Under the pieces are notes generated by a model that saw only the letters and a program-made list of their open reading frames with translations, was not told where the DNA came from and ran no database searches. Below are positions 45,191 to 54,498 of a stretch of DNA of 64,000 nucleotides, piece after piece (within the stretch, counting starts at the first letter, position 1; each line of letters opens with the position of its first letter). The stretch is from Pseudomonas abieticivorans (GTDB lineage: Bacteria; Pseudomonadota; Gammaproteobacteria; Pseudomonadales; Pseudomonadaceae): NCBI RefSeq assembly GCF_023509015.1, contig NZ_CP094975.1, positions 3,651,501-3,715,500 on the forward strand, in the 5' to 3' direction. The translations under genes and the position numbers were made by a program.

Positions 45191-46714
45191 TTACTTGATC
45201 TCGACCGCCAGGCTTTCAGCGATCTTCTGCTGCCAGATCGCGGGGCCGGTGATGTGCACCGACTCGCCTTTGCTGTCTACGGCCACGGTGACCGGCATGT
45301 CCTTGACCTCGAACTCGTAGATCGCCTCCATGCCCAGCTCTTCGAAGGCCACAACGCGGGACTTCTTGATGGCTTGCGCCACCAGGTAGGCGGCGCCGCC
45401 CACGGCCATCAGGTACACGGCCTTGTAGTCCTTGATCGCTTCGATAGCGATCGGGCCACGCTCGGATTTGCCGATCATGCCCAAAAGGCCGGTTTGATCG
45501 AGGATCTGGCGGGTGAACTTGTCCATGCGCGTGGCGGTGGTCGGGCCGGCTGGGCCAACCACTTCCTCGCGAACCGGGTCGACCGGGCCGACGTAGTAGA
45601 TGAAGCGACCTTTGAGGTCCACTGGCAGGGTTTCACCGCGGTTGAGCATCTCGACCATGCGCTTGTGCGCGGCGTCGCGGCCGGTCAGCATCTTGCCGTT
45701 GAGCAGCACGGTTTCGCCCGGCGCCCAGCTTTGCACGTCTTCCGGGGTCAGGGTGTCCAGGTTCACGCGGCGCGCCGACGGGCCGGCTTCCCAGACGATT
45801 TCCGGGTAGGCGTCAAGGTCCGGTGCCTCCAACTCTGCCGGGCCCGAACCGTCGAGCACGAAGTGCGCGTGGCGGGTGGCGGCGCAGTTGGGGATCATGC
45901 ACACCGGCAAGGAGGCGGCATGGGTCGGGTAGTCCATGATCTTCACGTCGAGCACGGTGGTCAGGCCACCCAGGCCCTGGGCGCCGATGCCCAGTTGGTT
46001 GACCTTGTCGAACAGCTCCAGGCGGATCTCTTCGATGCGGTTCTGAGGGCCACGGGCCTTGAGCTCGTGAATGTCGATGGACTCCATCAACACTTCCTTG
46101 GCCATGACCGCGGCTTTTTCGGCGGTGCCGCCGATGCCGATGCCCAGCATGCCCGGTGGGCACCAGCCGGCGCCCATGGTCGGCACGGTTTTCAGCACCC
46201 AGTCGACGATCGAGTCGGACGGGTTGAGCATGGCCATCTTCGATTTGTTCTCAGAGCCGCCGCCCTTGGCCGCCACGTCCACTTCTACGGTGTTACCGGG
46301 CACGATGGAGTAGTGGATGACCGCCGGGGTGTTGTCCTTGGTGTTCTTGCGAGCACCTGCCGGGTCGGCCAGGATCGAGGCGCGCAGCACGTTCTCTGGC
46401 AGGTTGTAGGCGCGGCGCACGCCTTCGTTGATCATGTCGTCCAGGCTCAGGGTCGCGCCGTCCCAGCGCACGTCCATGCCCACGCGCACGAACACGGTGA
46501 CGATGCCGGTGTCCTGGCAGATCGGGCGGTGGCCGGTGGCACACATGCGCGAGTTGATCAGGATCTGGGCGATGGAGTCACGGGCTGCCGGCGACTCTTC
46601 GCGCAGGTAGGCTTCGTGCATGGCCTGGATAAAATCAACGGGGTGGTAGTAGGAAATGAACTGCAGGGCATCGGCGACGCTCTGAATCAGGTCGTCTTGC
46701 TTGATCACGGTCAT
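45191..46714 (-). CDS. fumA: Fumarate hydratase class I (iron-sulfur)
   Basis: The 507-residue protein is full length for the class I, [4Fe-4S] type. Cluster ligand segments are CATGHRPICQDTGI (about residues 58-71), IPNCAATRHAHF and the nearby glycine-rich AKGGGSENKSKM. It hydrates fumarate to malate in the TCA cycle, and being iron-dependent it is oxygen- and superoxide-sensitive, unlike FumC. GAGGAG lies before the ATG. From memory PA4333 is the corresponding gene. Confidence 0.95.
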   Translation of the reverse strand: MTVIKQDDLIQSVADALQFISYYHPVDFIQAMHEAYLREESPAARDSIAQILINSRMCATGHRPICQDTGIVTVFVRVGMDVRWDGATLSLDDMINEGVRRAYNLPENVLRASILADPAGARKNTKDNTPAVIHYSIVPGNTVEVDVAAKGGGSENKSKMAMLNPSDSIVDWVLKTVPTMGAGWCPPGMLGIGIGGTAEKAAVMAKEVLMESIDIHELKARGPQNRIEEIRLELFDKVNQLGIGAQGLGGLTTVLDVKIMDYPTHAASLPVCMIPNCAATRHAHFVLDGSGPAELEAPDLDAYPEIVWEAGPSARRVNLDTLTPEDVQSWAPGETVLLNGKMLTGRDAAHKRMVEMLNRGETLPVDLKGRFIYYVGPVDPVREEVVGPAGPTTATRMDKFTRQILDQTGLLGMIGKSERGPIAIEAIKDYKAVYLMAVGGAAYLVAQAIKKSRVVAFEELGMEAIYEFEVKDMPVTVAVDSKGESVHITGPAIWQQKIAESLAVEIK

Positions 46715-47028
46715 GCGGCGCGCTCCTCTTTAAGACGGGAACATTCGTTAAGGTATTTTGACAGGTCGGGGCGACCGCCAAAACGACCTTTCAAGGCGCG
46801 CCGACGCAATTGGCCGACGCAAAAAAGGCGCGGCAGTATACCGCACCCAAGGCGTGCGTATACGCGCCAAAAGTCAAAGGCGGGCGGTAATCGACAGGCC
46901 GGTCGTGGTTCCGGTGTCGTAGAAAACTTATACAAGACTTGTAGATTTGATTAGGTAAAATGCCGGGGCGCCTCTAGAGTGGCATCTGGCCATAGCGCCC
47001 TTCGGTGCCACACGGGAAGGAATCCCTT
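46715..47028. other. 314-base divergent promoter region between fumarase and the diguanylate cyclase
   Basis: No gene is supported. The left half holds the fumarase leader. The right half is AT-rich at 46921-46964 and then has a hairpin, GTGGCA (46979-46984) pairing with TGCCAC (47006-47011), directly before the GGGAAGGA ribosome site of the next gene. That hairpin could affect its translation. Confidence 0.4.
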
Positions 47029-48156
47029 TTGAGCACGGTGAGTCAACGAGTGACCGAGAAAGCCTTACAAAAGTTGTTGGTGAAGCGCTTTATCCTCGCC
47101 GCCAGCACCTATCTACTGGTGTTGGCGCTGACTTGGGTGGCGATCCTCAGCGATTATTTCCATGCGCCCCTGCACACTGCCATCGTCAGTAGCGGGTTGG
47201 TCGTGGTGTGCCAGTTGGTTTTGCTGGGGGTTTTTCTCAAAGGTTGGAACCAGCTTTTCGCCGACCCCAGCCTCACCGAGTTCCAGGTGCTGCTGGCGCT
47301 GGGCTGGCAAACCTGGCTGGTGGCCCACCTTAACGGGGCGCGTGGCACGTTTTTGGTGATGTACGTGCTGATCCTGCTGTTTGGCCTGTTCCACCTCAGC
47401 CGCCGGGCCTTTGTTCGCTGTGCGATGCTGGTGTTCTGCAGTTTTGCCGGGCTGAACCTGTGGGAGGGCTACTACATGCAACTGCCCGACCCGGGGCTTG
47501 CGGCGATCCAGGTGTGCGCGTTATTCGTGGTGCTGGTGTGGCTGTGCCTGTATGCCAGCTATGTGCAGGCTTCGCGCCACCGCATGCGCCAGCGCCGCTT
47601 CGCCTTGCAAGCGCACCAGGACACGCTGCGCGGCATGATGCGCCAACTTGAAGACCTGGTGGCCACCGATGAACTCACGGGGCTGTTCAACCGCCGTCAT
47701 TTCCTGCGCCTGGCCTCGCGCGAGCTCAACGAAATGGGCGCCCAGGTCTGTCACGGGCTGGCCCTGATCGACCTGGACCACTTCAAACGGATCAACGACG
47801 TGCATGGCCACGCGGCCGGTGACCAGGTGCTGCAAGCATTCGCCGCAGTCGCCGGTGCGTGCCTGCGTGACGGTGACGTATTGGCCCGCTATGGCGGTGA
47901 AGAATTCGTGTTGTTGCTGCCAGACTGCAACCCCGACCGCCTCAGCGCCTGCTGCGAGCGCCTGCGCCTGGCCTTCGCCAATGCCGAGCCGCTGGGCTTG
48001 AGCGTCGCCAACCTGAGCCTCTCGGCCGGCATGACCCTGCTGCATGAAGGTGACGACCTGGACGATGCCCTGCATCGCGCCGATCAGGCACTGTATCGGG
48101 CCAAGCGAAGTGGGCGTAACCGCTGCGCTGCAGCCTGGGAAAGCACTGATGCCTGA
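47029..48156 (+). CDS. sadC: Diguanylate cyclase with N-terminal membrane domain, SadC-like
   Basis: The 375-residue protein has six predicted membrane helices (about 20-178) and a GGDEF domain: DELTGLFNRRHFLRL, IDLDHFKRINDVHGHAAGD, and an active loop GGEEF (289-293) preceded at five residues by RDGD (280-283), an intact inhibitory I-site. It should make c-di-GMP from two GTP. P. aeruginosa sadC lies between fumarase and the same ferredoxin reductase; that protein is longer as I recall (about 487). TTG 47029 is chosen because AAGGA lies 8 bases before it; GTG 47005 is the alternative. Its end overlaps the next gene by 8 bases. Confidence 0.85.
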   Translation: MSTVSQRVTEKALQKLLVKRFILAASTYLLVLALTWVAILSDYFHAPLHTAIVSSGLVVVCQLVLLGVFLKGWNQLFADPSLTEFQVLLALGWQTWLVAHLNGARGTFLVMYVLILLFGLFHLSRRAFVRCAMLVFCSFAGLNLWEGYYMQLPDPGLAAIQVCALFVVLVWLCLYASYVQASRHRMRQRRFALQAHQDTLRGMMRQLEDLVATDELTGLFNRRHFLRLASRELNEMGAQVCHGLALIDLDHFKRINDVHGHAAGDQVLQAFAAVAGACLRDGDVLARYGGEEFVLLLPDCNPDRLSACCERLRLAFANAEPLGLSVANLSLSAGMTLLHEGDDLDDALHRADQALYRAKRSGRNRCAAAWESTDA

Positions 48157-49078
48157 ATTGATCGTCGCTGGCCAGCGCTGGTCGGTGGCCGCGCAGACCA
48201 ACCTGCTCGATGCCTTGAATGCCCAGGGGCTGGCCGTGCCTTACAGCTGCCGGGCGGGCAGTTGCCATGCCTGCCTGGTACAGTGCCTGCAAGGCGAGCC
48301 GGAGGATTTCAACCCCACCGCGCTGGAGCCGGCTAAACGCGAACAGGGCTGGCGCCTGGCCTGCCAGTGCCGGGTGGTGGCTGACCTGGCCGTGGCGGTG
48401 TTCGACCCGCGCAAGGATGGCGTCGGCGCCCAGGTGCTGGGCTGTGACTGGCTCAGCCCAGGGGTATTGCGCCTGCGCCTGGCCAGTGAGCGGCCGCTGC
48501 GCTATCAGGTCGGGCAGCACCTGGTGCTATGGACCGCCAGTGGCGTGGCCAGGCCCTACTCGTTGGCGAGCCTGCCCCAGGAGGATGAGTTTCTCGAGTT
48601 CCACCTGGACTGCCGGCAGCCCGGGGCGTTCAGCGACGTGGCCCGCCAGTTGACGGTCGGCAGCCCGCTGCGCCTGGGTGAATTGAGTGGTGGGGCCTTG
48701 CACTATGATCCCGACTGGCAACAACGGCCACTGTGGCTACTGGCTGCCGGCACCGGCCTGGCGCCTTTGTGGGGGGTGTTGCGCGAGGCCCTGCGCCAAG
48801 CGCATCAAGGGCCGATCCAGGTGGTCCATGTGGCTCACGAGCACTACCTGGCCGAACCGCTGCGAGCATTGGCGGCGTGCCACCCACAGATACACGTCCA
48901 GCTGTTGAGCCCCGAACAAGCGCCCTCGGCGCTGGCCACCTGGCGCTTGCAGTCGCGCCAAACCATTGCCCAGGTGTGCGGCTCGCCCGCCAGCGTCGAA
49001 CATTTCAGCCGGCGCTTGTACCTGATGGGGCTGCCGCGTAACCAGCTGTTGGCGGATATGTTTGTAGAACGCCGTTAG
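48149..49078 (+). CDS. 2Fe-2S ferredoxin / FAD-NAD(P) oxidoreductase
   Basis: The 309-residue protein has an N-terminal plant-type ferredoxin domain with VPYSCRAGSCHACLVQC (Cys34, 39, 42, with the fourth at CQC about 76), a FAD-binding part (ARPYSLAS, RxYS) and a NAD-binding part (LLAAGTGLAPL). It probably transfers electrons from NAD(P)H to an unknown oxygenase or reductase. The ATG lies inside the last codons of the diguanylate cyclase gene, so translation is coupled. Confidence 0.85.
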   Translation: MPELIVAGQRWSVAAQTNLLDALNAQGLAVPYSCRAGSCHACLVQCLQGEPEDFNPTALEPAKREQGWRLACQCRVVADLAVAVFDPRKDGVGAQVLGCDWLSPGVLRLRLASERPLRYQVGQHLVLWTASGVARPYSLASLPQEDEFLEFHLDCRQPGAFSDVARQLTVGSPLRLGELSGGALHYDPDWQQRPLWLLAAGTGLAPLWGVLREALRQAHQGPIQVVHVAHEHYLAEPLRALAACHPQIHVQLLSPEQAPSALATWRLQSRQTIAQVCGSPASVEHFSRRLYLMGLPRNQLLADMFVERR

Positions 49079-49188
49079 GGTGCCGGTATCGCCAAGCCTT
49101 TGGCGATGAATGAGACGCTAGCCTGGTCGACCCGTTCCACACGTCGCCGGGCTAAGGCCTGTTGGCAATCGGGCGATACGCCATGAAA

Positions 49189-49218
49189 AAAGCCCCGCCG
49201 TTTTCACGGCGGGGCTTT
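49189..49218. terminator. Bidirectional terminator between ferredoxin reductase and pyruvate kinase
   Basis: AAAGCCCCGCCG and CGGCGGGGCTTT form a 12-bp stem around TTTTCA. An A-run precedes it on the plus strand, giving a T-run for the leftward pyruvate kinase. Confidence 0.9.
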
Positions 49219-49237
49219 TGGTTACAGCAAGCGCGGC

Positions 49238-50692
49238 TTAGCCGACCAGCGGGTCACCGACATGCAAGATCTTCATGCCGTTGGTACCACCGATGGTGTG
49301 GTAGCTGTCGCCCTTGGTCAGGATGACCCAGTCGCCTTGCTGAACCACGCCAAGCTTGAGCAGCTCGTCGACGGCGGCCTGGCTGACCTGGTCGGCCGGC
49401 AAGGATGCCGGGTCGAACGCCACCGGGTACACGCCGCGGAACATCGCGGCGCGGGCCTGGGTTTCGCGGTGCGGGCTGAACGCGTAGATCGGCACCGAGG
49501 AGCGCAGGCGCGACATGATCAGCGGGGTGTAGCCGCTTTCGGTCAGCGCGATGATCGCCTTCACACCAGGGAAGTGGTTGGCGGTGTACATCGCCGCCAG
49601 GGCGATGCTTTCGTCGCAGCGGTCGAAGGTGGTGTGCAGGCGGTGGCTCGACTTTTTGGTCGTCGGGTGCTTTTCGGCGCCCAGGCAGATGCGGGCCATG
49701 GCCTGTACAGCTTCGATCGGATAAGCACCGGCGGCACTTTCAGCCGACAGCATGACGGCGTCGGTGTAGTCCAGCACGGCGTTGGCGACGTCGGAAACCT
49801 CTGCACGGGTTGGCATCGGGTTCTGAATCATCGACTCCATCATCTGGGTCGCCACGATCACGGCCTTGTTGTTGCGGCGTGCGTGCTGGATGATTTTTTT
49901 CTGGATGCCGATCAGCTCGGCGTCGCCGATTTCCACACCCAGGTCACCCCGGGCAACCATGACGGCATCGCTGGCGCGGATCAGGCCGTCCAGGGTTTCG
50001 TCATTGGCCACGGCTTCGGCGCGCTCGATCTTGGCGACCAGCCAGGCGGTACCACCGGCTTCGTCACGCAGGCGACGGGCGTATTCCATGTCGGCGGCAT
50101 CACGTGGGAACGAAACGGCCAGGTAGTCCAGGTCCATTTCGGCGGCCAGCTTGATGTCAGCCTTGTCTTTTTCGGTCAGGGCTGGCGCAGTCAGGCCACC
50201 GCCGCGGCGGTTGATGCCTTTATGGTCCGACAACGGGCCACCGATCAGCACGGAGCAGTGCAGGGCGTCTGCGGTTGCCGTTTCGACGCGCATGACCACG
50301 CGGCCGTCGTCAAGCAGCAACTCGTCGCCCACGCCGCAGTCCTTGACCAGGTCCGGGTAATCGATACCAACGATTTCCTGGGTGCCTTCGGTCAGCGGGT
50401 GGCTGGTGGAGAAGGTGAAGCGGTCACCGACATTGAGCTCGATGCGCTTGTTGGCGAATTTCGCGATGCGGATCTTCGGCCCTTGCAGGTCGCCCAGCAG
50501 CGCGACGTGTCGGCCGTTTTTCGCGGCGATGTCACGGATCAGCTTGGCGCGAGCCTTGTGCTCATCGGGCGTCCCGTGGGAGAAGTTCAGGCGAGCCACA
50601 TCCAGGCCGGCCAGAATCAGTTGTTCAATGACTTCCGGCGAGTTGCTGGCAGGGCCAAGGGTGGCGACGATTTTAGTACGGCGAACGGACAT
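49238..50692 (-). CDS. pykA: Pyruvate kinase
   Basis: The 484-residue protein has the full fold: RTKIVATLGPASNSP at the start, RLNFSHGTPDEH, LLGDLQGPKIR, VAKIERAEAV (catalytic Lys), MVARGDLGVEIG and the C-terminal domain with the allosteric loop (LTKGDSYHTIGGTNGMKIL). It makes pyruvate and ATP from phosphoenolpyruvate. The name pykA follows the PA4329 context. The start follows TAAGGAGTCAGTGC. A strong terminator lies after the stop. Confidence 0.95.
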   Translation of the reverse strand: MSVRRTKIVATLGPASNSPEVIEQLILAGLDVARLNFSHGTPDEHKARAKLIRDIAAKNGRHVALLGDLQGPKIRIAKFANKRIELNVGDRFTFSTSHPLTEGTQEIVGIDYPDLVKDCGVGDELLLDDGRVVMRVETATADALHCSVLIGGPLSDHKGINRRGGGLTAPALTEKDKADIKLAAEMDLDYLAVSFPRDAADMEYARRLRDEAGGTAWLVAKIERAEAVANDETLDGLIRASDAVMVARGDLGVEIGDAELIGIQKKIIQHARRNNKAVIVATQMMESMIQNPMPTRAEVSDVANAVLDYTDAVMLSAESAAGAYPIEAVQAMARICLGAEKHPTTKKSSHRLHTTFDRCDESIALAAMYTANHFPGVKAIIALTESGYTPLIMSRLRSSVPIYAFSPHRETQARAAMFRGVYPVAFDPASLPADQVSQAAVDELLKLGVVQQGDWVILTKGDSYHTIGGTNGMKILHVGDPLVG

Positions 50693-50873
50693 GCACTGAC
50701 TCCTTAATTGAAGCGCAGCGAAAGGCTACTCCTGAAAAGCGCTGTAGTCATTGTTCCTCTGCACTACCTTGAAAGGAGTTGCTTGCACAATACTCACGGG
50801 CAGGCCCGATTGTCGCAGCCGATTGAAGAAATCCCAAGGTGGGTCGATACAGGGCACAGGACAGGAGAACCCC

Positions 50874-51248
50874 ATGCGCATCCTATTTGTTTTGGCCCTG
50901 GCGGCCAGTGTCGTCGGCTGCACCCGCTATACGATGGACCACCATTTGAACAACGCCTACCTGGCCTACGACCAGGGCGACTGTGACCGGGTGATATTGG
51001 AATTGTCCCGGGCCGACCGCCAGGCCCGTGCACGGCCCTACATCCAGCCGGAAACCTCGATGCTGCGCGGCCAGTGCCTGGAGCGCCAGAAGCTGTTTCT
51101 GGACGCGGCCCAGACGTATGAGTTCATTATCGCCCAGTACCCTTACAGCGAGTACGCCTACCGTGCCCGCGCGCGGCTGCAAACGCTGCAGCAATTGGGG
51201 CACTACCGCGGGGCGGACGCCGCCCAGCCACGGCCTGCACCGTTGTGA
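50874..51248 (+). CDS. Small TPR-type lipoprotein
   Basis: The 124-residue protein has a lipobox (MRILFVLALAASVVGC, Cys16). AYLAYDQGDCDRVILELSRAD and AQTYEFIIAQYPYSEYAYRARARL form helix pairs as in tetratricopeptide repeats. The ATG at 50874 follows AGGAGAACCCC. It may help assemble an outer-membrane or cell-wall complex. Function is unknown. Confidence 0.78.
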   Translation: MRILFVLALAASVVGCTRYTMDHHLNNAYLAYDQGDCDRVILELSRADRQARARPYIQPETSMLRGQCLERQKLFLDAAQTYEFIIAQYPYSEYAYRARARLQTLQQLGHYRGADAAQPRPAPL

Positions 51249-51368
51249 GGCGCCTGAGCTAATGTTCATGGGCTGTTCGTCGGCTACCGGCTAAACTGAC
51301 CGGAAGGCTCTTTGAGTCCGGCAGCACTAGTGCGACCATACTTAATGGTCTTTTCAAGCGATGTGAGC

Positions 51369-51728
51369 ATGTATACCGAACGCCGTATCGAGCGTCACCA
51401 GTTGCCGTACTACCTGAAACTGTTCAACCGTTACACCGGCCAGCCCATGGGCTACCTGGGCAATATCTGCGAAGAGGGGCTGATGCTGATCAGCGACCTG
51501 CCGCTATTGGTGGGCGCCGATTTCGAGTTGCAACTCAAGATCCCGGGCAGCGAAGGTGGCGTCCATCACGTGAACCTGACCGCGACGTGCCTGTGGTGCC
51601 ACGAAGACGTGACGCCTTCGCATTACGATTCCGGGTTCATGCTGCTCAAGGCCCCGGCCGAGTTCGGCGGGATGGTGGATGCGTTGCGCCATTACTTCAG
51701 CTTCTACCCGTTGAGTGCTTCGGCCTGA
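51369..51728 (+). CDS. PilZ domain protein
   Basis: The 119-residue protein has RRIERH near the start, a possible RxxxR c-di-GMP motif with altered spacing, and GNICEEGLMLIS, which fits the D/NxSxxG motif with Cys instead of Ser. The rest forms a PilZ beta-barrel. It may bind c-di-GMP weakly or not at all. ATG 51369 begins MYTERRIERHQ; an ATG at 51345 is an alternative. It is separated from the DUF58 gene by a REP element. Confidence 0.78.
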   Translation: MYTERRIERHQLPYYLKLFNRYTGQPMGYLGNICEEGLMLISDLPLLVGADFELQLKIPGSEGGVHHVNLTATCLWCHEDVTPSHYDSGFMLLKAPAEFGGMVDALRHYFSFYPLSASA

Positions 51729-51741
51729 TGGGCCGTGGCGT

Positions 51742-51807
51742 CTGCTTCGCGGATGCCCCTACATAGCGTTAGACGTCGCCTGCAGTAGCAGATTTATCCG
51801 CGAAGCA
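51742..51807. repeat. REP palindrome (diverged)
   Basis: TGCTTCGCGGAT (51742-51753) pairs with ATTTATCCGCGAAGCA (51792-51807) across a 38-base centre. It lies between two convergent genes. Confidence 0.85.
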
Positions 51808-51819
51808 GGCGCCGCATAC

Positions 51820-53154
51820 TCAAATAACCCCCGCCTTCTTCCAGCCCAGGTAGCGCGACACCAGCTCTGCACCCAGCTCACCCGGCCGGGCGTCGAGCAC
51901 CGGCACACCGTGGGCATCGAGTTTTTCGTGCAGGCTGTTGCGCGCGTTCAGGTAGTCGATGCTGCCGCAGTATGTCAGCGCGTCCTGCCAGGTGTGCACC
52001 GGCGCCTGGCGCAGGGTGTCGAGCACTTCCTCGCGCAGGCTGGCCACCAGCACTCGGTGCCGGGTGGACAACTGGCGCACCGCGCTGAGGAGTTCTTCGT
52101 CGTCTTCATCGCGCAAGTTGGTCACCAGCACCACCAGGGCGCGACGTTTCTGCCGGGCCAGTAACAGCCGGGCCGCCGCGGTGTAGTCGGCCGGGCGCTG
52201 GCTGGTGTCCAGGTCGTACACGGCATTGAGCAGCGCGTTGAGCTGTGGGTTGCCTTTTACCGGTGCAAGAAAGCGCGTTTGCTTGCCAGCGAAGGTCGCC
52301 AGGCCCACCGCGTCGCCTTGGCGCAGGGCCACGTAGCTGAGCAGCAGGCAGGCATTGAGCGCATGGTCGAAATGTGCCAGCTCGCCGTCCTGGCTGCGCA
52401 TGCGGCGCCCGCAATCGAGCAGGAAGATGATTTGCTGGTCGCGCTCGTCCTGGTACTCACGGGCGATGGGCATGCGTTGCCGGGCGGTGGCTTTCCAGTC
52501 GATCTGGCGCAGGCTGTCGCCTTCGCGAAATTCGCGCAGTTGATTGAACTCCAGGCCCTGGCCACGGCGTTGACGCTGGCGAATGCCCAGTTGGCTGAGC
52601 CAGTTGTCCACGGCCAGCAGTTGGGCACCGTGCAGGCGGGCGAAGTCGGGGTACACCCGGGTGGCGCTGTGCACCGCCAGGTAGCGGCGCTGCTGCCAAA
52701 GCCCCAGCGGGCTGGGCAACTGCACTTCGCAGCGGTTGAATGCATAGTGGCCGCGGCGCACCGGTTGCAGCCGGTAGCCCAACTGGCTGAGCTGGCCGGG
52801 TTGCAGGGCGATGGCCTGGGGCAGGCTGTCCAGGTTCAGGCCGTCCGGGACATGGTCGAACACGCGCAGGGTCAGCGGGTTGCGCAGGGCATGGCTGACC
52901 TCCAGGCGCACCTCGCTCCAGCGGCCCAGGGCCAGGCTGCCGGGCAATTGCCGGGTGACTTGCGGCGAGGGCAGGCGGCTGACCAGCCAGCCGTCGAGCA
53001 GGCAGACCGCGACCAGCGCCAGCAGCATGCCGTAGGCAATTGCGTCCAGGCTGGCCGGCACCGCAAGCCCCAGGGCCTTGCAACTGCCCAGCACGATGCA
53101 CAGCGCCAGCAGTGCGCCGAGCCAGCCGAGCAACAGCCGCGATGGTTTGATCAC
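51820..53154 (-). CDS. DUF58 domain protein
   Basis: The 444-residue protein has two N-terminal membrane helices and a DUF58 region: LEFNQLREFREGDSLRQIDW, ATARQRMPIAREYQDERDQQ and a VWA-like IIFLLDCGRRM (metal-site DxG, last Ser replaced). DUF58 proteins are partners of MoxR ATPases. GTG 53154 overlaps the moxR stop by four bases (GTGA). A longer frame upstream lies wholly in moxR. Confidence 0.85.
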   Translation of the reverse strand: MIKPSRLLLGWLGALLALCIVLGSCKALGLAVPASLDAIAYGMLLALVAVCLLDGWLVSRLPSPQVTRQLPGSLALGRWSEVRLEVSHALRNPLTLRVFDHVPDGLNLDSLPQAIALQPGQLSQLGYRLQPVRRGHYAFNRCEVQLPSPLGLWQQRRYLAVHSATRVYPDFARLHGAQLLAVDNWLSQLGIRQRQRRGQGLEFNQLREFREGDSLRQIDWKATARQRMPIAREYQDERDQQIIFLLDCGRRMRSQDGELAHFDHALNACLLLSYVALRQGDAVGLATFAGKQTRFLAPVKGNPQLNALLNAVYDLDTSQRPADYTAAARLLLARQKRRALVVLVTNLRDEDDEELLSAVRQLSTRHRVLVASLREEVLDTLRQAPVHTWQDALTYCGSIDYLNARNSLHEKLDAHGVPVLDARPGELGAELVSRYLGWKKAGVI

Positions 53155-54227
53155 AGGCGCGGCGCCGCGACCTGGTCGAGCAGTTGCCGCAGCACCTGGT
53201 CGACCGACAGCCCCTCGATGTCCAGCTCCGGTGACAACCGCACCCGGTGGCGCAGCACGGCCAGGGCGCAACCCTTGATGTCGTCGGGCAGCACGAACTC
53301 GCCGCCACGCAGCAACGCCCGTGCGCGACCGCCGCGCACCAGGGCGATCGAAGCCCGAGGCCCGGCCCCCAGCGCCAGGCCCGGCCAGGTGCGGGTGGCA
53401 CGGGCCAGGCGCACGGCGTAGTCGAGCACCTGTTCGTCAATCGGCAGGTCACTGGCGATGCGTTGCAGGGCGACCACGTCCTTGGCCTGCAGCAGGGTGC
53501 GCAGCGGTTGCACGTCGAGCATGTCGGCGCGGGTCGAGCGGCTGACCTGGCGCACCATGTTCAGTTCCTGGTCGGCGTCGGGGTAGTCCATGCGCAACTT
53601 GAGCATGAACCGGTCAAGCTCGGCCTCGGGCAGCGGGTAAGTACCCTCCTGCTCCAGCGGGTTTTGCGTGGCCAGCACCATGAACGGCGGGGCGATGGGC
53701 AGGGCGCGACCTTCCAGGGTGACCTGGCGTTCTTGCATGGCTTCCAGCAGCGCGGCCTGGGTCTTGGCTGGCGCCCGGTTGATTTCGTCGGCCAGCAGCA
53801 GGTGGGTGAACAGCGGCCCCTTGCGCAGCTTGAACTGCTCGGTCTGCAGGTCGTACACCGCATGCCCGGTGACATCGCTGGGCATCAGGTCAGGAGTGAA
53901 CTGGATGCGCGCGAAGTCCCCGCCAAAGCACCGGGCCAGGGCCCGCACCAGCAAGGTCTTGCCCAGGCCTGGCACGCCTTCGAGCAGCACGTGGCCGCCG
54001 GCGATCAGCGCCGTGAGCACGTCGTCGATGACGTTGACCTGGCCGATCAAGGCCTTTTGCAGCTCCTGGCGCAAGGCCTGGGCCAGTTGGCTTGCGCGAT
54101 GGCGCTGCTGGGCAATGTGTTCGGCCGAGGGGGCGCTGGCCGCCGGGGCGTCACCGGGGATGTCATGGGAAGAGTCGCTCGTATGTTCCGGAGCCTTGCT
54201 AACTGTTAAAAGCGTTTTATCTTCCAT
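53151..54227 (-). CDS. MoxR family AAA+ ATPase
   Basis: The 358-residue ATPase has Walker A GVPGLGKTLLVRALA, Walker B LLLADEINRAPAKTQAAL and sensor ATQNPLEQEGTYPLPEAELD. MoxR proteins work as chaperones that insert cofactors or mature complexes, usually with a VWA/DUF58 partner as here. It is the last gene of the core region; lower-GC accessory genes begin beyond its start. Confidence 0.92.
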   Translation of the reverse strand: MEDKTLLTVSKAPEHTSDSSHDIPGDAPAASAPSAEHIAQQRHRASQLAQALRQELQKALIGQVNVIDDVLTALIAGGHVLLEGVPGLGKTLLVRALARCFGGDFARIQFTPDLMPSDVTGHAVYDLQTEQFKLRKGPLFTHLLLADEINRAPAKTQAALLEAMQERQVTLEGRALPIAPPFMVLATQNPLEQEGTYPLPEAELDRFMLKLRMDYPDADQELNMVRQVSRSTRADMLDVQPLRTLLQAKDVVALQRIASDLPIDEQVLDYAVRLARATRTWPGLALGAGPRASIALVRGGRARALLRGGEFVLPDDIKGCALAVLRHRVRLSPELDIEGLSVDQVLRQLLDQVAAPRL

Positions 54228-54318
54228 AAATCAACCACTTACCTAATCTAATCTTTTTTTGAGGTTTTTGAGGCGCGGCATCGCTTAGTACCATGGTTAT
54301 CTGCACGTGTGAGCTCTC

Positions 54319-54498
54319 ATGTACTTCGGCGACTTCATGGAAAAATCATGGATCTTTAGGCTGCTACAGATTGAACCGGGAGCACCTTACAGGGCTTCAG
54401 AGTGCCATTGCTGCGACAAGTATTACGAGGTCACCATAGCCCTTGGAAGCTTGGCCCGTCAGATTTTGGAGGTTGGGTGGGACGCCCGATCTGAATAG
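54319..54498 (+). CDS. Possible small Cys-containing protein (low confidence)
   Basis: A 59-codon frame from ATG 54319 contains ECHCCDKYY and ends in the 3' end of herA, on the opposite strand. GTGAGCTCTC is a poor ribosome site. The cysteine cluster may be chance. It lies in the first non-core sequence after moxR. Confidence 0.2.
   Translation: MYFGDFMEKSWIFRLLQIEPGAPYRASECHCCDKYYEVTIALGSLARQILEVGWDARSE

Noticed and set aside
46711..46935. 74-codon minus-strand frame just before fumarase
   Set aside because: It covers the promoter and ends in the fumarase start; there is no ribosome site and no conserved feature.
45254..46954. 566-codon frame opposite fumarase
   Set aside because: Antisense shadow, His-rich low-complexity product.
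51728..53154. Possible loss of a tgpA-type transglutaminase that often follows MoxR-DUF58
   Set aside because: As far as I recall, the matching P. aeruginosa locus also has only MoxR and DUF58 here, so there is no evidence of a deletion.
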